DNA of 64,000 nucleotides from Fibrella arboris (GTDB taxonomy: Bacteria; Bacteroidota; Bacteroidia; Cytophagales; Spirosomataceae), in assembly GCF_041321095.1 (NCBI RefSeq), contig NZ_JBGGWE010000001.1, positions 604,464 to 668,463 on the forward strand, given 5' to 3'. The notes beneath the pieces were generated by a model. That model did not search any database, had not been told where the DNA came from, and worked only from the letters and a program-made list of their open reading frames with translations. Both the position numbers and the translations under genes were made by a program. Below are positions 7,497 through 16,280 of the stretch, in pieces (position 1 is the first letter of the stretch; the number at the start of each line of letters is the position of its first letter).

Positions 7497-8420
7497 ATGC
7501 ATATTCGAATTGGAACCCGCAGCAGCCGACTGGCCCTATGGCAAGCCGAATATATCCAGCAGTTGCTACAGGCCGGAGACATCACCTCAGAGCTTGTCCT
7601 GATTGAGACAAAAGGCGATCAGATTCTTGATCGATCGCTCTCGAAAATTGGCAGCAAGGGCGTCTTCACGCAAGAATTGGAAGATCAGCTTCGGTCAGGC
7701 GCGATCGATATTGCCGTTCATTCGGCCAAAGATTTACAGTCGAGCCTGCCCCCGGATCTGAGCATCATTGCTTTCACCGAACGCGAACGCGTGAACGACG
7801 TGCTCGTTAGCCGCAACGGATCGCTATCGCTCACATCCGGTCAGGCATTCACGATAGGTACGTCGTCGACGCGGCGCGTGGCGATGCTTCGTCATTATTG
7901 CCCGCACATTAACGTGGTGGATATGCGGGGAAACCTGCAAACACGCCTTCGCAAGCTCGACGAGGGCCACTGCGATGCGCTGCTGCTGGCCTACGCCGGT
8001 GTTCACCGCATGCAGTACGACGACCTGATTGCCGAGAACCTGCCGATCAATGATTTCACGCCTGCCGTTGGGCAAGGCAGTGTGGCCATCGAAGCTGCCG
8101 ATACGCTGCCGCTCGATAAACTCGCTCAGGTACGCTCCCTGACAAACCATGAGCCGACGGAAGCCTGCCTGAAAGCCGAACGGGCTTTTCTCCGTCGACT
8201 GGAAGGGGGGTGCAGCATTCCTGTGTTCGCATTGGCCACCTGGGCAGGCGATGAAATTAGTCTGACGGGTGGCCTGATTAGTCTTGATGGGGCCACTATG
8301 CTCCGCGAGACCTTTTCCGGACCACCCGCTCAGGCTGAACAGCTAGGCCACGACCTCGCCGAAGCCCTGCTTACCCGTGGCGGCGACGAGATCCTGCAAG
8401 ACATTCGAGCAGCGTTATAA
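7497..8420 (+). CDS. hemC: Porphobilinogen deaminase (hydroxymethylbilane synthase)
   Basis: 307 residues beginning MHIRIGTRSSRLALWQA, the family signature. It joins four porphobilinogens into hydroxymethylbilane in haem synthesis. KGVFTQELEDQL and HSAKDL are conserved, and the dipyrromethane cofactor cysteine is in GGCSIPV near residue 238. The ATG at 7497 was chosen over one at 7434 because of family alignment and the adjacent -7 box. The next gene, a GNAT, follows across a 42-bp-arm inverted repeat. No other hem gene is in view. Confidence 0.96.
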   Translation: MHIRIGTRSSRLALWQAEYIQQLLQAGDITSELVLIETKGDQILDRSLSKIGSKGVFTQELEDQLRSGAIDIAVHSAKDLQSSLPPDLSIIAFTERERVNDVLVSRNGSLSLTSGQAFTIGTSSTRRVAMLRHYCPHINVVDMRGNLQTRLRKLDEGHCDALLLAYAGVHRMQYDDLIAENLPINDFTPAVGQGSVAIEAADTLPLDKLAQVRSLTNHEPTEACLKAERAFLRRLEGGCSIPVFALATWAGDEISLTGGLISLDGATMLRETFSGPPAQAEQLGHDLAEALLTRGGDEILQDIRAAL

Positions 8421-8423
8421 CTC

Positions 8424-8522
8424 AGTTTACTGTTTGCCGTTTACTGTTTTCCGTTGCGCTGCTAACAGGTCATTTACGGGTTAGCAGCGCAACGGAAAAC
8501 AGTAAACGGCAAACAGTAAACT
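8424..8522. repeat. Long perfect inverted repeat (42-bp arms)
   Basis: The arms at 8424-8465 and 8481-8522 are perfectly complementary with a 15-nt loop. They fill the whole gap between hemC and the GNAT gene. The arm contains GTTTACTGTTTGCCGTTTAC and GTTGCGCTGCTAA, words shared with the repeat at 49156-49224. No T-run follows. Confidence 0.92.
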
Positions 8523-8530
8523 CCCTCCCC

Positions 8531-8968
8531 ATGACCATCAGACTTGCCCAAACTGACGCCGATCTGCGCCGCTGCCTGCCGGCTTTGCTGACCTTGCGTC
8601 CGCATTTAACCGACGAAACCGCGCTGGCTTTACTGCATGAACAACTGGCTAATGACCGGTTCAGCGTTGCTTTTATCGATCTCGGCGATGATGCACCGGC
8701 GCCCGCCGTAATCACTTTCCGGCGGATGACGCTGCTGGTTTCGGGGAAGACCATTTATATCGATGATCTCTCGACGATTTCTGAAGGCCGGGGCAAAGGA
8801 TACGCCGGGGCACTGGTCGATTTTGTGATTGAGCAGGCCCGGCAAATGGGTTACCAGACCGTTTCATTAGATTCGGGACAGAATCCGACCCGCTACGATG
8901 CGCACCGGCTTTACCTGAATAAACGATTTAACATCACCAGTCATCATTTTTCGCTCAACCTGACTTAA
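8531..8968 (+). CDS. GNAT family N-acetyltransferase
   Basis: 145 residues with the GNAT fold: a central strand followed by the acetyl-CoA loop EGRGKGYAGALVDFVIEQA (R/Q-x-x-G-x-G/A form) near residues 88-106, and the late block DSGQNPTRYDAHRLYLNKRF. Such enzymes move an acetyl group from acetyl-CoA to an amine; the substrate is unknown. The ATG at 8531 lies 8 nt after the right arm of the inverted repeat. It may be co-transcribed with hemC if the hairpin is read through. Confidence 0.88.
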   Translation: MTIRLAQTDADLRRCLPALLTLRPHLTDETALALLHEQLANDRFSVAFIDLGDDAPAPAVITFRRMTLLVSGKTIYIDDLSTISEGRGKGYAGALVDFVIEQARQMGYQTVSLDSGQNPTRYDAHRLYLNKRFNITSHHFSLNLT

Positions 8969-8990
8969 AGAGTAGATTAGTTTTTTAGAT

Positions 8991-9115
8991 GTAGTGTTGC
9001 TTTGGGCTGTAAGTTGCTGACGCTGGGCCCTTCGACCAGGCCGGTTCGCCGCTGCGATCCCCGACAGGCTCAGGGCCTCCCTAGCGACGCCAGACAAGTG
9101 CAAAAGCAACACCAC
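8991..9115. repeat. Dispersed repeat, second family (with CCCTTCGAC core)
   Basis: Holds GGGCCCTTCGACCAGGCCGG and CCCCGACAGGCTCAGGG in the loop of a hairpin whose outer arms are GTGTTGCTTT (8994-9003) and AAAGCAACAC (9103-9112). Related copies lie at 24413-24472, 55672-55737, 58426-58520 and 60580-60668. Confidence 0.7.
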
Positions 9116-9155
9116 GCCAACTAACTGTTAACCCTCTTTCACTCTTTCCACTCCC

Positions 9156-10421
9156 ATGAATCTCGCCAAAATAAGTTGGAGTAACCTGGTCGACAAGCCA
9201 CTCAGCAGCTTCCTGAGCGGGCTGCTCATGACGCTCGGTATTGCCATCATCTCGCTGTTGCTGCTCCTGAATAAGCAGTTGCAGGATCAGTTCAGCCGTA
9301 ACATTCGGGGTATCGATATGGTGATCGGCGCCAAAGGGTCACCGCTGCAACTGATTCTGTCGAGTATTTACCAGATCGATTCGCCGGTAGGCAACATTCC
9401 GCTCGCCGAGGCTGAACGACTAACGCGTAATCCGATGATCAAAACGGCGATTCCGCTGGCGATGGGCGATAGCTACAAGTCGTTTCGGATCGTAGGCACG
9501 AACAAAAAATACCTCGATCATTTCGGGGCCAGTGTGGCGCAGGGACAGCTGTTCAAAGACGACCTCGATGTAGTGATCGGTACCCGCGTGGCGGCGGCGA
9601 CCGGCCTCAAAGTGGGCGATAGCTTCGCCAGTCAGCACGGGCTGGATGCCAATGGGGAAGAACATGGCGATAAAAAATACAAGGTCGTAGGTACGTTGGC
9701 CCCTAGCAACAGCGTCTGCGATCAACTGATTCTGACCAACGTATCGAGCATCTGGGCGGTGCATAACCATGACGAAGGCCATGAAGAAGTAGCTACGGGA
9801 CCGGGCGGCGCCACAGCAGCAGACGAGCATCACGACGGTGATGAAGCACACGAAGATGAGCACGGACCGGAAGCGGCTGGACCAGAGATTACGAGTATGC
9901 TTGTGAAGTTCCGGAATCCGATGGGTATGATGCTCAAGCGCGGTATCGACAACAACTCGAAACTACAGGCCGCACTTCCCGCCATTGAAGTAAACCGGCT
10001 GTTCGATCTGCTCGGCGTTGGCGTACAAACCCTACGCGGTCTGGCGCTGGCGATCATCATCGTGGCGGGCATCAGCGTCTTCGTTTCGCTCTATAACTCG
10101 CTGAAAGAACGACGCTACGAAATGGCCCTGATGCTCTCGATGGGTGCCACCCGCGCTCAACTCTTCGGCATGCTGTTGCTCGAAGGGCTGGTATTGGCCC
10201 TGATCGGTTTTGTGGCGGGTCTGGCCCTAAGTCGCCTTGGACTTTGGTTACTGTCACAATTTGTGGAAGGCAATTACCACTACAGTTTCAGCGATGCTGG
10301 TATTCTGCCTGACGAATGGTGGCTCCTGGCTGTTGCCGTTGGCATTGGCCTCGTAGCCGCCGCCCTGCCCGCCATCGGCGTATACCGGATGAATATTTCA
10401 CGAACATTAGCGGAGGAATAG
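9156..10421 (+). CDS. FtsX-like ABC transporter permease with acidic/His-rich loop
   Basis: 421 residues in the MacB/LolE-type layout: TM1 near residues 18-40, a long extracytoplasmic domain (about 45-290), then three TM segments near 293-315, 340-365 and 385-410. FtsX permeases work with a separate ATPase to move lipoproteins or to transmit signals without transport. No ATPase gene adjoins, so the partner is elsewhere. Residues about 208-240 form an unusual insert rich in His, Asp and Glu (HNHDEGHEE, DEHHDGDEAHEDEHG) that could bind divalent metal. The gene is followed by a purine-rich imperfect hairpin and then murE. Confidence 0.85.
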   Translation: MNLAKISWSNLVDKPLSSFLSGLLMTLGIAIISLLLLLNKQLQDQFSRNIRGIDMVIGAKGSPLQLILSSIYQIDSPVGNIPLAEAERLTRNPMIKTAIPLAMGDSYKSFRIVGTNKKYLDHFGASVAQGQLFKDDLDVVIGTRVAAATGLKVGDSFASQHGLDANGEEHGDKKYKVVGTLAPSNSVCDQLILTNVSSIWAVHNHDEGHEEVATGPGGATAADEHHDGDEAHEDEHGPEAAGPEITSMLVKFRNPMGMMLKRGIDNNSKLQAALPAIEVNRLFDLLGVGVQTLRGLALAIIIVAGISVFVSLYNSLKERRYEMALMLSMGATRAQLFGMLLLEGLVLALIGFVAGLALSRLGLWLLSQFVEGNYHYSFSDAGILPDEWWLLAVAVGIGLVAAALPAIGVYRMNISRTLAEE

Positions 10422-10427
10422 ACATAA

Positions 10428-10525
10428 AGGAGGAAAGGGAGAAGGGAAGAAAGGAGGAAGGAGGCTAACGCGTCATCCACTTTTTCCTCCCTCCTCCCTT
10501 TCCTACCCCTCCTCCCTTTCCTCCC
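10428..10525. repeat. Imperfect purine/pyrimidine inverted repeat
   Basis: An AGG/GGAAA-rich left arm (from about 10428) faces a CCT/TTTCC-rich right arm (to about 10525). The sequence words are shared with the perfect repeat at 15490-15601. Confidence 0.6.
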
Positions 10526-10529
10526 TCTT

Positions 10530-12032
10530 ATGCAACTTTCTAACCTTCTTTATAAAGTCTCGCTTTTTGCCACGGCGGGCGATATGAACGCCGAGGTGAC
10601 GCACCTGACCATGGATTCGCGTCAGGTACGTTCCGGGAGCCTGTTTATTGCCGTGCGCGGTACCGTTTCTGACGGACATACGTTCATTCCGAAAGCTGTC
10701 GATCTGGGTGCCACGGCGATTTTATGCGAAGAGCTCCCCGTCGAACGTGCCGACTCGGTGACGTATGTCCAGGTGGCCAATGCACCGCAGGCAATGGGTA
10801 TAGCGGCGGCTAATTTCTACGGACATCCGTCGAAGAAGGTGAAGCTGGTGGGCGTAACGGGCACTAATGGCAAAACGTCGGTGGCCACGTTGCTGTTCCG
10901 GTTGTTCCGGTCACTGGGATATCGCTGCGGTTTGTTATCGACGGTGCAGAACCAGATCGATGATACGGTTATTCCGGCGACACACACCACGCCCGATTCC
11001 ATCACCATCAACCAACTGCTGACGCAGATGCTGACGCAGGGATGTACGCATGTGTTCATGGAAGTAAGTTCACACGCGGTAGTGCAGGAACGCATTGCGG
11101 GACTGCATTTCGTTGGGGGCATTTTCACCAACATCACCCACGACCACCTCGACTTTCACGGTACGTTTGACAACTACATCAAGGCGAAAAAGGGCTTTTT
11201 TGATCAACTGCCCCGCTCGGCCTTCGCGCTGACCAACGCCGACGATAAACGGGGACTGGTGATGCTGCAAAACACACTGGCCCGGAAAGAGAGCTACTCG
11301 CTGCAAACGCTGGCAGCATCCACTGTGGGTACGTTCAAAGGCAAGATTTTGGCCGACGGCCTGTTTGGCCTGGAAATGCTGGTCGACGAGCGGCAGGTGT
11401 GGTTCAAGCTCATTGGCCGGTTCAACGCTTATAACCTGCTGGCGGTCTACGGCGCAGCCGTGTTGCTGGGCGAAGATGAAGAAGAAGTGCTAACCGAGCT
11501 ATCAGCGACATTACCACCACAGGGCCGTTTCGAGCAGGTAGTCGCTGATAATCGGATCGTGGGTATCGTCGACTATGCCCATACGCCTGATGCGCTGCAA
11601 AATGTACTGGAAACGATCACCAACCTTCGGCAGGACAATGGGCAGGGTATGCTACCAAAAATCATTACCGTAGTTGGTTGCGGCGGCAACCGTGACGCAA
11701 CCAAGCGGCCCATTATGGCGCAGATTGCGGGCAAGTTCAGCGATCAGGTGATCTTGACGTCCGACAATCCGCGTTTTGAAGACCCGATGGCTATTCTGGA
11801 GCAGATGCAGGCGGGCCTGTCACCCGTTGATTACAAGAAAGCGCAAACCATCGAAGACCGGAGGGAGGCTATTCAAACGGCCGTAAAGCTGGCCAAACCC
11901 AACGATATTATCCTGGTGGCCGGTAAAGGTCACGAGACCTATCAGGATATTCAGGGCGTAAAACACGATTTTGATGACAGGCAGGTGCTTCGCGAGGCAT
12001 TTCAAAGTGCTAACTTTAGGGCCAAAGAGTAA
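10530..12032 (+). CDS. murE: UDP-MurNAc-L-Ala-D-Glu:meso-DAP ligase
   Basis: 500 residues, the usual MurE length. The ATP site GTNGKTS is at 111-117, a conserved HTTPDS stretch follows at about 151, and the DAP-selecting motif DNPR lies near 411. This indicates addition of meso-diaminopimelate to the peptidoglycan precursor in the cytoplasm. mraY follows, but murF, murD, ftsW and murG, usual neighbours in a dcw cluster, do not. A 37-bp-arm inverted repeat separates it from mraY, so the pair may not be a simple operon. Confidence 0.97.
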   Translation: MQLSNLLYKVSLFATAGDMNAEVTHLTMDSRQVRSGSLFIAVRGTVSDGHTFIPKAVDLGATAILCEELPVERADSVTYVQVANAPQAMGIAAANFYGHPSKKVKLVGVTGTNGKTSVATLLFRLFRSLGYRCGLLSTVQNQIDDTVIPATHTTPDSITINQLLTQMLTQGCTHVFMEVSSHAVVQERIAGLHFVGGIFTNITHDHLDFHGTFDNYIKAKKGFFDQLPRSAFALTNADDKRGLVMLQNTLARKESYSLQTLAASTVGTFKGKILADGLFGLEMLVDERQVWFKLIGRFNAYNLLAVYGAAVLLGEDEEEVLTELSATLPPQGRFEQVVADNRIVGIVDYAHTPDALQNVLETITNLRQDNGQGMLPKIITVVGCGGNRDATKRPIMAQIAGKFSDQVILTSDNPRFEDPMAILEQMQAGLSPVDYKKAQTIEDRREAIQTAVKLAKPNDIILVAGKGHETYQDIQGVKHDFDDRQVLREAFQSANFRAKE

Positions 12033-12147
12033 AAGAGAGAATGACGGTCCGCCGTTGCGGTGAAAGAGTGAGCACCGCTGCAGAAGATGTCCGTACGTAG
12101 CCACACTCGCTCTTTCACCGCAACGGCGGACCGTCATTCTCTCTTTC
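12033..12147. repeat. Long perfect inverted repeat (37-bp arms)
   Basis: The arms at 12033-12069 and 12111-12147 are perfectly complementary with a 41-nt loop. They begin at the murE stop and end 27 nt before mraY. The arms include GAAAGAG words also seen at 53824-53937. Confidence 0.92.
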
Positions 12148-12174
12148 GCCCTTTCTCTCTTTCACTCTTTCGCT

Positions 12175-13386
12175 ATGCTTTATTACCTCTTCCAGTACCT
12201 CGACCGTGCTTTTGATTTCCCCGGCGCGCGGGTATTCCAGTACATTTCGTTTCGCGCACTTGGCACGGTGATCTCGTCGCTGTTGATCGCCGCCATTTTC
12301 GGACGGCGGATCATTGATCAACTCAGGAAGTTACAGATTGGCGAGTCGATTCGGGATTTAGGGCTGGAAGGGCAGATGCAAAAGCGCGGTACGCCGACCA
12401 TGGGTGGTTTCATCATCATGGCCTCGCTGGTTATTCCGGTGCTGCTGTTCGCCAAACTCTCGAACGTCTACATCATCCTGCTGCTGGTGTCGGCCATCTG
12501 GACCTGCCTGATCGGCTTCATCGACGACTACATCAAGGTGTTCAAGAAGAACAAAGAAGGACTGGAAGGTAAATTCAAAGTAGTGGGGCAGATTGGCCTG
12601 GGCCTGATCGTCGGTCTGACGCTCTCCTTCAACCAATACGTGAAAATCCGGGTTTATGACAAGCCGGCCGCCGGGGCCATTGTTCGACAGCTAACTCGTT
12701 ATCAGGACATTCACTCAACCGTTTCAACGATTCCGTTCCTAAAAAACAACGAGTTCGACTACAGTTCGTTGCTCTTCGGCATGGTCTCCACCGACTATAC
12801 ATGGATCGTTTACACACTGGTTTGCATCTTCATTATCACGGCCGTATCCAACGGTGCCAACATCACCGACGGCATTGACGGGCTGGCCGCAGGTACGTCG
12901 GTTATTATTGGCCTGACCATCGGCGTGCTGGCCTACGTATCGGGTAACGCTCGTTTCGCCGATTACCTGAACATCATGTACATCCCCAACTCGGGTGAAC
13001 TGGTAATTTTCTGCGCTGCCTTCGTGGGGGCCTGCGTGGGCTTTCTCTGGTACAACTCGTACCCTGCCCAGGTGTTTATGGGCGATACGGGTAGCCTGAT
13101 GCTCGGCGGTGTTATTGCGGTGCTGGCGCTGACGATCCGAAAAGAACTGCTGATTCCGGTCATGTGCGGCATCTTCCTGGCTGAACTGGTGTCGGTCATT
13201 GCGCAGGTGAGCTATTTCAAATACACGAAAAAGAAGTACGGCGAAGGCAGACGAATACTGCTGATGTCGCCGCTCCACCATCATTTCCAGAAGAAAGGCT
13301 ATCACGAAGCCAAGATCGTTACCCGCTTCTGGATCGTCGGTATCATGCTCGCTGTCATGACTCTGGCGACGTTGAAACTACGCTAA
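12175..13386 (+). CDS. mraY: Phospho-MurNAc-pentapeptide transferase
   Basis: 403 residues with about ten membrane segments. It transfers phospho-MurNAc-pentapeptide to undecaprenyl phosphate, giving lipid I at the inner membrane. Hallmarks are GTPTMGG near residue 68, the aspartate pair in FIDDYIK near 120, NITDGIDGLA near 228, MGDTGSLMLGG near 303 and the HHHFQKKG loop near 364. The Bacteroidota-type long loop between the second and third conserved blocks is present. fabD follows across another hairpin. Confidence 0.97.
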   Translation: MLYYLFQYLDRAFDFPGARVFQYISFRALGTVISSLLIAAIFGRRIIDQLRKLQIGESIRDLGLEGQMQKRGTPTMGGFIIMASLVIPVLLFAKLSNVYIILLLVSAIWTCLIGFIDDYIKVFKKNKEGLEGKFKVVGQIGLGLIVGLTLSFNQYVKIRVYDKPAAGAIVRQLTRYQDIHSTVSTIPFLKNNEFDYSSLLFGMVSTDYTWIVYTLVCIFIITAVSNGANITDGIDGLAAGTSVIIGLTIGVLAYVSGNARFADYLNIMYIPNSGELVIFCAAFVGACVGFLWYNSYPAQVFMGDTGSLMLGGVIAVLALTIRKELLIPVMCGIFLAELVSVIAQVSYFKYTKKKYGEGRRILLMSPLHHHFQKKGYHEAKIVTRFWIVGIMLAVMTLATLKLR

Positions 13387-13397
13387 AAACTAAGCCG

Positions 13398-13480
13398 ATA
13401 GTCAATAGTCGGTAGGCGCGCTGCTAGTTAACCGGTCCGCTGTTTGGTAGCGCAACCATCGACTGCCGACTATTGACTAT
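13398..13480. repeat. Inverted repeat between mraY and fabD (15-bp arms)
   Basis: ATAGTCAATAGTCGG (13398-13412) pairs perfectly with CCGACTATTGACTAT (13466-13480). TTTTT follows the right arm, so this one could terminate rightward transcription just before fabD. Confidence 0.7.
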
Positions 13481-13493
13481 TTTTGACTCTTAT

Positions 13494-14378
13494 ATGAACG
13501 CATACATCTTTCCCGGCCAGGGTTCCCAGTTTACCGGAATGGGCCACGACCTCTATCAACAGTCAGAGCAGGCCAAATCGTTGATGGATCAGGCCGATCA
13601 GATCCTGGGCTTCAGCCTGACCAACGTGATGTTTACCGGAACCGACGAGGAGCTGAAGCAAACCAACGTAACGCAGCCAGCCATCTTCCTGCACTCGGTT
13701 GTTAAAGCGCTTACCGCCGAAAACTTTGCCCCTGACATGGTAGCGGGTCACTCACTCGGCGAATTCTCGGCCCTGGTTGCGGCCGGCGCCCTTTCATTTG
13801 AAGACGGACTCCGGCTGGTAGCGCAACGCGCCGACGCCATGCAACGCGCCTGCGAACTGAACCCATCGACGATGGCCGCCATTCTGGGTCTTCCCGACGC
13901 GGTGATCGAGCAGGTTTGTGAAGTAGTGAGTGCTGAAACAGGCGAGATTGTGGTACCAGCCAACTACAATTGCCCTGGTCAGGTGGTTATCTCGGGCAGC
14001 AACGAAGGCATTCGCGTGGCCTGCGAACGGCTGAAAGAACTAGGCGCTAAACGGGCATTACCGCTGCCGGTAGGTGGCGCGTTCCACTCCCCGCTAATGG
14101 AACCCGCCCGTGCTGACCTGGCGCAGGCGATTGAAAATACACCCTTCCAGACACCGCGTTGCCCGATCTACCAGAACGTGAACGCGCAGCCCTCTACCGA
14201 CGTACCCACGATCAAGGCCAACCTGATTGCGCAACTCACCGCCCCCGTCCGCTGGACACAGTCGGTCGAAGCCATGACTGCCGATGGTGCTACCCTCTTC
14301 ACCGAATGCGGCCCCGGCAAAGTGCTGCAAGGCCTGGTGAAGAAAATCGCGCCGAGCGTTGAGGTGGCGGGTATCTAA
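13494..14378 (+). CDS. fabD: Malonyl-CoA:ACP transacylase
   Basis: 294 residues that load malonate onto acyl carrier protein for fatty acid synthesis. The opening MNAYIFPGQGSQ and the nucleophile motif GHSLGE (Ser87) are clear, with the active-site histidine in GGAFHSPLM near 197. The ATG at 13494 gives the family N-terminus; an ATG at 13473 would add seven residues from inside the repeat. Other fab genes are absent, so it is a detached member of the pathway. Confidence 0.96.
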   Translation: MNAYIFPGQGSQFTGMGHDLYQQSEQAKSLMDQADQILGFSLTNVMFTGTDEELKQTNVTQPAIFLHSVVKALTAENFAPDMVAGHSLGEFSALVAAGALSFEDGLRLVAQRADAMQRACELNPSTMAAILGLPDAVIEQVCEVVSAETGEIVVPANYNCPGQVVISGSNEGIRVACERLKELGAKRALPLPVGGAFHSPLMEPARADLAQAIENTPFQTPRCPIYQNVNAQPSTDVPTIKANLIAQLTAPVRWTQSVEAMTADGATLFTECGPGKVLQGLVKKIAPSVEVAGI

Positions 14379-14387
14379 AAAAGGGAG

Positions 14388-14489
14388 TTTAACACAGAGG
14401 AACAGAGGTTTCACAGAGAAACAGAGTATTTCTTTTGTAGAAAATACCAACTCTGTTTCTCTGTGAAACCTCTGTTCCTCTGTGTTAAA
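14388..14489. repeat. Long perfect inverted repeat (40-bp arms)
   Basis: The arms at 14388-14427 and 14450-14489 are perfectly complementary with a 22-nt loop. CACAGAG/CAGAGG words relate it to the repeat at 1139-1238. It follows fabD directly. Confidence 0.92.
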
Positions 14490-14500
14490 AACCTTCCCCC

Positions 14501-14654
14501 CGTTATCGCTCGCCTGTGGCGAGTGACGACTATCTACAGGGCCTCCGGCCCGGTGGTAGTAGTGAACCTGATGATTACTTCTAACCAGTAAATAGGAATC
14601 ATCGGGCCGGAGGCCCTACAGATAGTCGTCACTCGCCACAGGCGAGCGACAACG
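14501..14654. repeat. REP/BIME-like element (R2)
   Basis: The outer arms CGCCTGTGGCGAGTGACGAC and complement enclose an inner pair GGGCCTCCGGCCC / GGGCCGGAGGCCC. The total is about 154 bp, in the gap between convergent fabD and the amidase. Confidence 0.85.
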
Positions 14655-14703
14655 GCAATCAGCAACCTTTCACCGTGCGGCAGACCGCTCTTTCACTCAT
14701 TCG

Positions 14704-15489
14704 CTAAACATCCGCATCCAGATAGGCCGGGAACTTGGCGCGGAAGGCTTGCAGATCGTCGAGCGAGAGGGTTTGCTGGTGGATGGCTTCGGAGTCATAG
14801 TGGCGGAAAAGAACGTCGCCTTTAAAGTCGATCAAGGCTGATCCGCCGCGGTATGGGTGCCCATTTCCGTCAGTGCCCACGCGGTTGACACCCGCCACGT
14901 AGCTCAGGTTCTCGATGGCACGGGCCTGTAGCAGCGTATCCCACGGTTGTTGCCGGGGAGCGGGCCAATTGGCTACATACAGTAGCAGATCGTAATCGAG
15001 CTGGTCGGGGGCGATCTGGCGGTTGCGGCTCCAGACCGGGAAACGCAGGTCGTAGCAGATCAGCGGACAGATACGCCACCCGCGCCACTCGCGCACCAGC
15101 CGCAACGTACCTGCCGAATAGGTCTTGTCTTCGCCTGCCATTCTAAAAAGATGCCGCTTATCGTAGGTGGCGAACTGCCCATCGGGCTCCATCCAGATCA
15201 GGCGATTGTAAAACGCCCGACCCGTCGGACCGCCGTTTTCCTGCACTACATAGCTGCCCGTTACCACCGCGTTGGTCTGCGCCGCCATCTGTTTCAACCA
15301 CTTGAACGTGGTCAGGTTCATCGGCTCGGCCACGGCACGAGCATCCATCGTGAAGCCCGTTGTAAACATCTCGGGCAGCACAATCAGATCTGTCGGTTCG
15401 GGCAGGGTAAAGAGCTTCTCCTCCAGCATAGCCCGGTTGGCCACGGGGTCTTGCCAATGAAGGTCAGTTTGAAGGAGGGTGATGTTCAT
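14704..15489 (-). CDS. Omega-amidase / nitrilase superfamily hydrolase (YafV-like)
   Basis: 261 residues with the Glu-Lys-Cys triad of the nitrilase fold: Glu in VLPEMFTTGF near 40, Lys in YDKRHLF near 115 and Cys in PLICYDLRFP near 150. The FTTGF context and WPAPR motif are those of omega-amidases, which hydrolyse 2-oxoglutaramate or 2-oxosuccinamate during glutamine and methionine salvage. It is cytosolic, with no signal peptide. def lies upstream on the same strand, separated by a 43-bp-arm inverted repeat. Confidence 0.88.
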   Translation of the reverse strand: MNITLLQTDLHWQDPVANRAMLEEKLFTLPEPTDLIVLPEMFTTGFTMDARAVAEPMNLTTFKWLKQMAAQTNAVVTGSYVVQENGGPTGRAFYNRLIWMEPDGQFATYDKRHLFRMAGEDKTYSAGTLRLVREWRGWRICPLICYDLRFPVWSRNRQIAPDQLDYDLLLYVANWPAPRQQPWDTLLQARAIENLSYVAGVNRVGTDGNGHPYRGGSALIDFKGDVLFRHYDSEAIHQQTLSLDDLQAFRAKFPAYLDADV

Positions 15490-15601
15490 AAGGAGGAAAG
15501 GGAGGAGGGAGAAAAGGAGGAAGGAAGTCGCTTACGCAGGAGTAGCTACGCGTGCGTGAGCGACTTCCTTCCTCCTTTTCTCCCTCCTCCCTTTCCTCCT
15601 T
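15490..15601. repeat. Long perfect inverted repeat (43-bp arms)
   Basis: The arms at 15490-15532 and 15559-15601 are perfectly complementary with a 26-nt loop. The left arm touches the amidase start codon and the right arm runs into the def stop codon. The outer 30 bp are polypurine/polypyrimidine. It is the longest perfect arm found. Confidence 0.93.
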
Positions 15602-16173
15602 TATTTTGGGAACCGCATTTTATACTCCACATCCACATTACCCCGCGTGATGTCGGCGAGGCGTTTTTTAAGGAGCTGGCGTTTCAGCGGCGACATGTAG
15701 TCGGTGAAGAGTTTACCTTCGATGTGGTCGTATTCGTGCTGAATGATCCGGGCGGCGGTGCCTTCGTACTCTTCTTCGTGCTCGTTCCAGTCGACGTCGA
15801 AATAGCGGATCACGATGAACTCGGGGCGGTACACGTCGTTGCGGATGCCGGGAATACTCAGGCAGCCTTCTTCAAACGCCCATTCGTCGCCATCTTCTTC
15901 CAGTATTTCGGCGTTGATAAACACCTTCTTGAAACCAACGAGCGTCGGGTCGATGTCTTCTTCCGACTCACCTTCGTTGAACGGCTGTCCATCCACGACG
16001 AACATCCGTACGCTCTGCCCGATCTGCGGAGCCGCCAGCCCCACACCCGACGCCGCATACATGGTTTCGAACATGTCGTCGCTCAGTTTTTTCACGTCGA
16101 GCGTACCTTTTTCAATGTCTTTGGCCTTCTTCCGCAATACCGGATCGCCGTAAGCTACAATTGGGAGAATCAT
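15601..16173 (-). CDS. def: Peptide deformylase
   Basis: 190 residues carrying the three metal-site motifs in order: GVGLAAPQIG near 41-50, EGCLSIPG near 105-112 and QHEYDHIEG near 148-156 (HExxH form). It removes the formyl group from new polypeptides at the ribosome exit. The insert QPFNEGESEEDIDPT between motifs 1 and 2 is usual for Bacteroidota. ruvX lies upstream on the same strand, with an inverted repeat between. Confidence 0.97.
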   Translation of the reverse strand: MILPIVAYGDPVLRKKAKDIEKGTLDVKKLSDDMFETMYAASGVGLAAPQIGQSVRMFVVDGQPFNEGESEEDIDPTLVGFKKVFINAEILEEDGDEWAFEEGCLSIPGIRNDVYRPEFIVIRYFDVDWNEHEEEYEGTAARIIQHEYDHIEGKLFTDYMSPLKRQLLKKRLADITRGNVDVEYKMRFPK

Positions 16174-16182
16174 GTTTGTCTA

Positions 16183-16280
16183 AGTTTCAAGTTTCAGGTT
16201 TCAGGTTTCAGGTGCTTCGCTAACTCACCATATCGTTGATCAGCAAAGTACCTGGAACCTGAAACCTGAAACTTGAAACT
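16183..16280. repeat. Inverted repeat of TTTCAGG units (31-bp arms)
   Basis: The arms at 16183-16213 and 16250-16280 are almost perfectly complementary. Each is made of tandem 7-mers of the type GTTTCAG/GTTTCAA. It fills the gap between def and ruvX. Confidence 0.85.

Noticed and set aside
15151..16239. 362-codon plus-strand frame across the amidase and def genes
   Set aside because: It crosses a 43-bp palindrome and the antisense of two well-supported genes.
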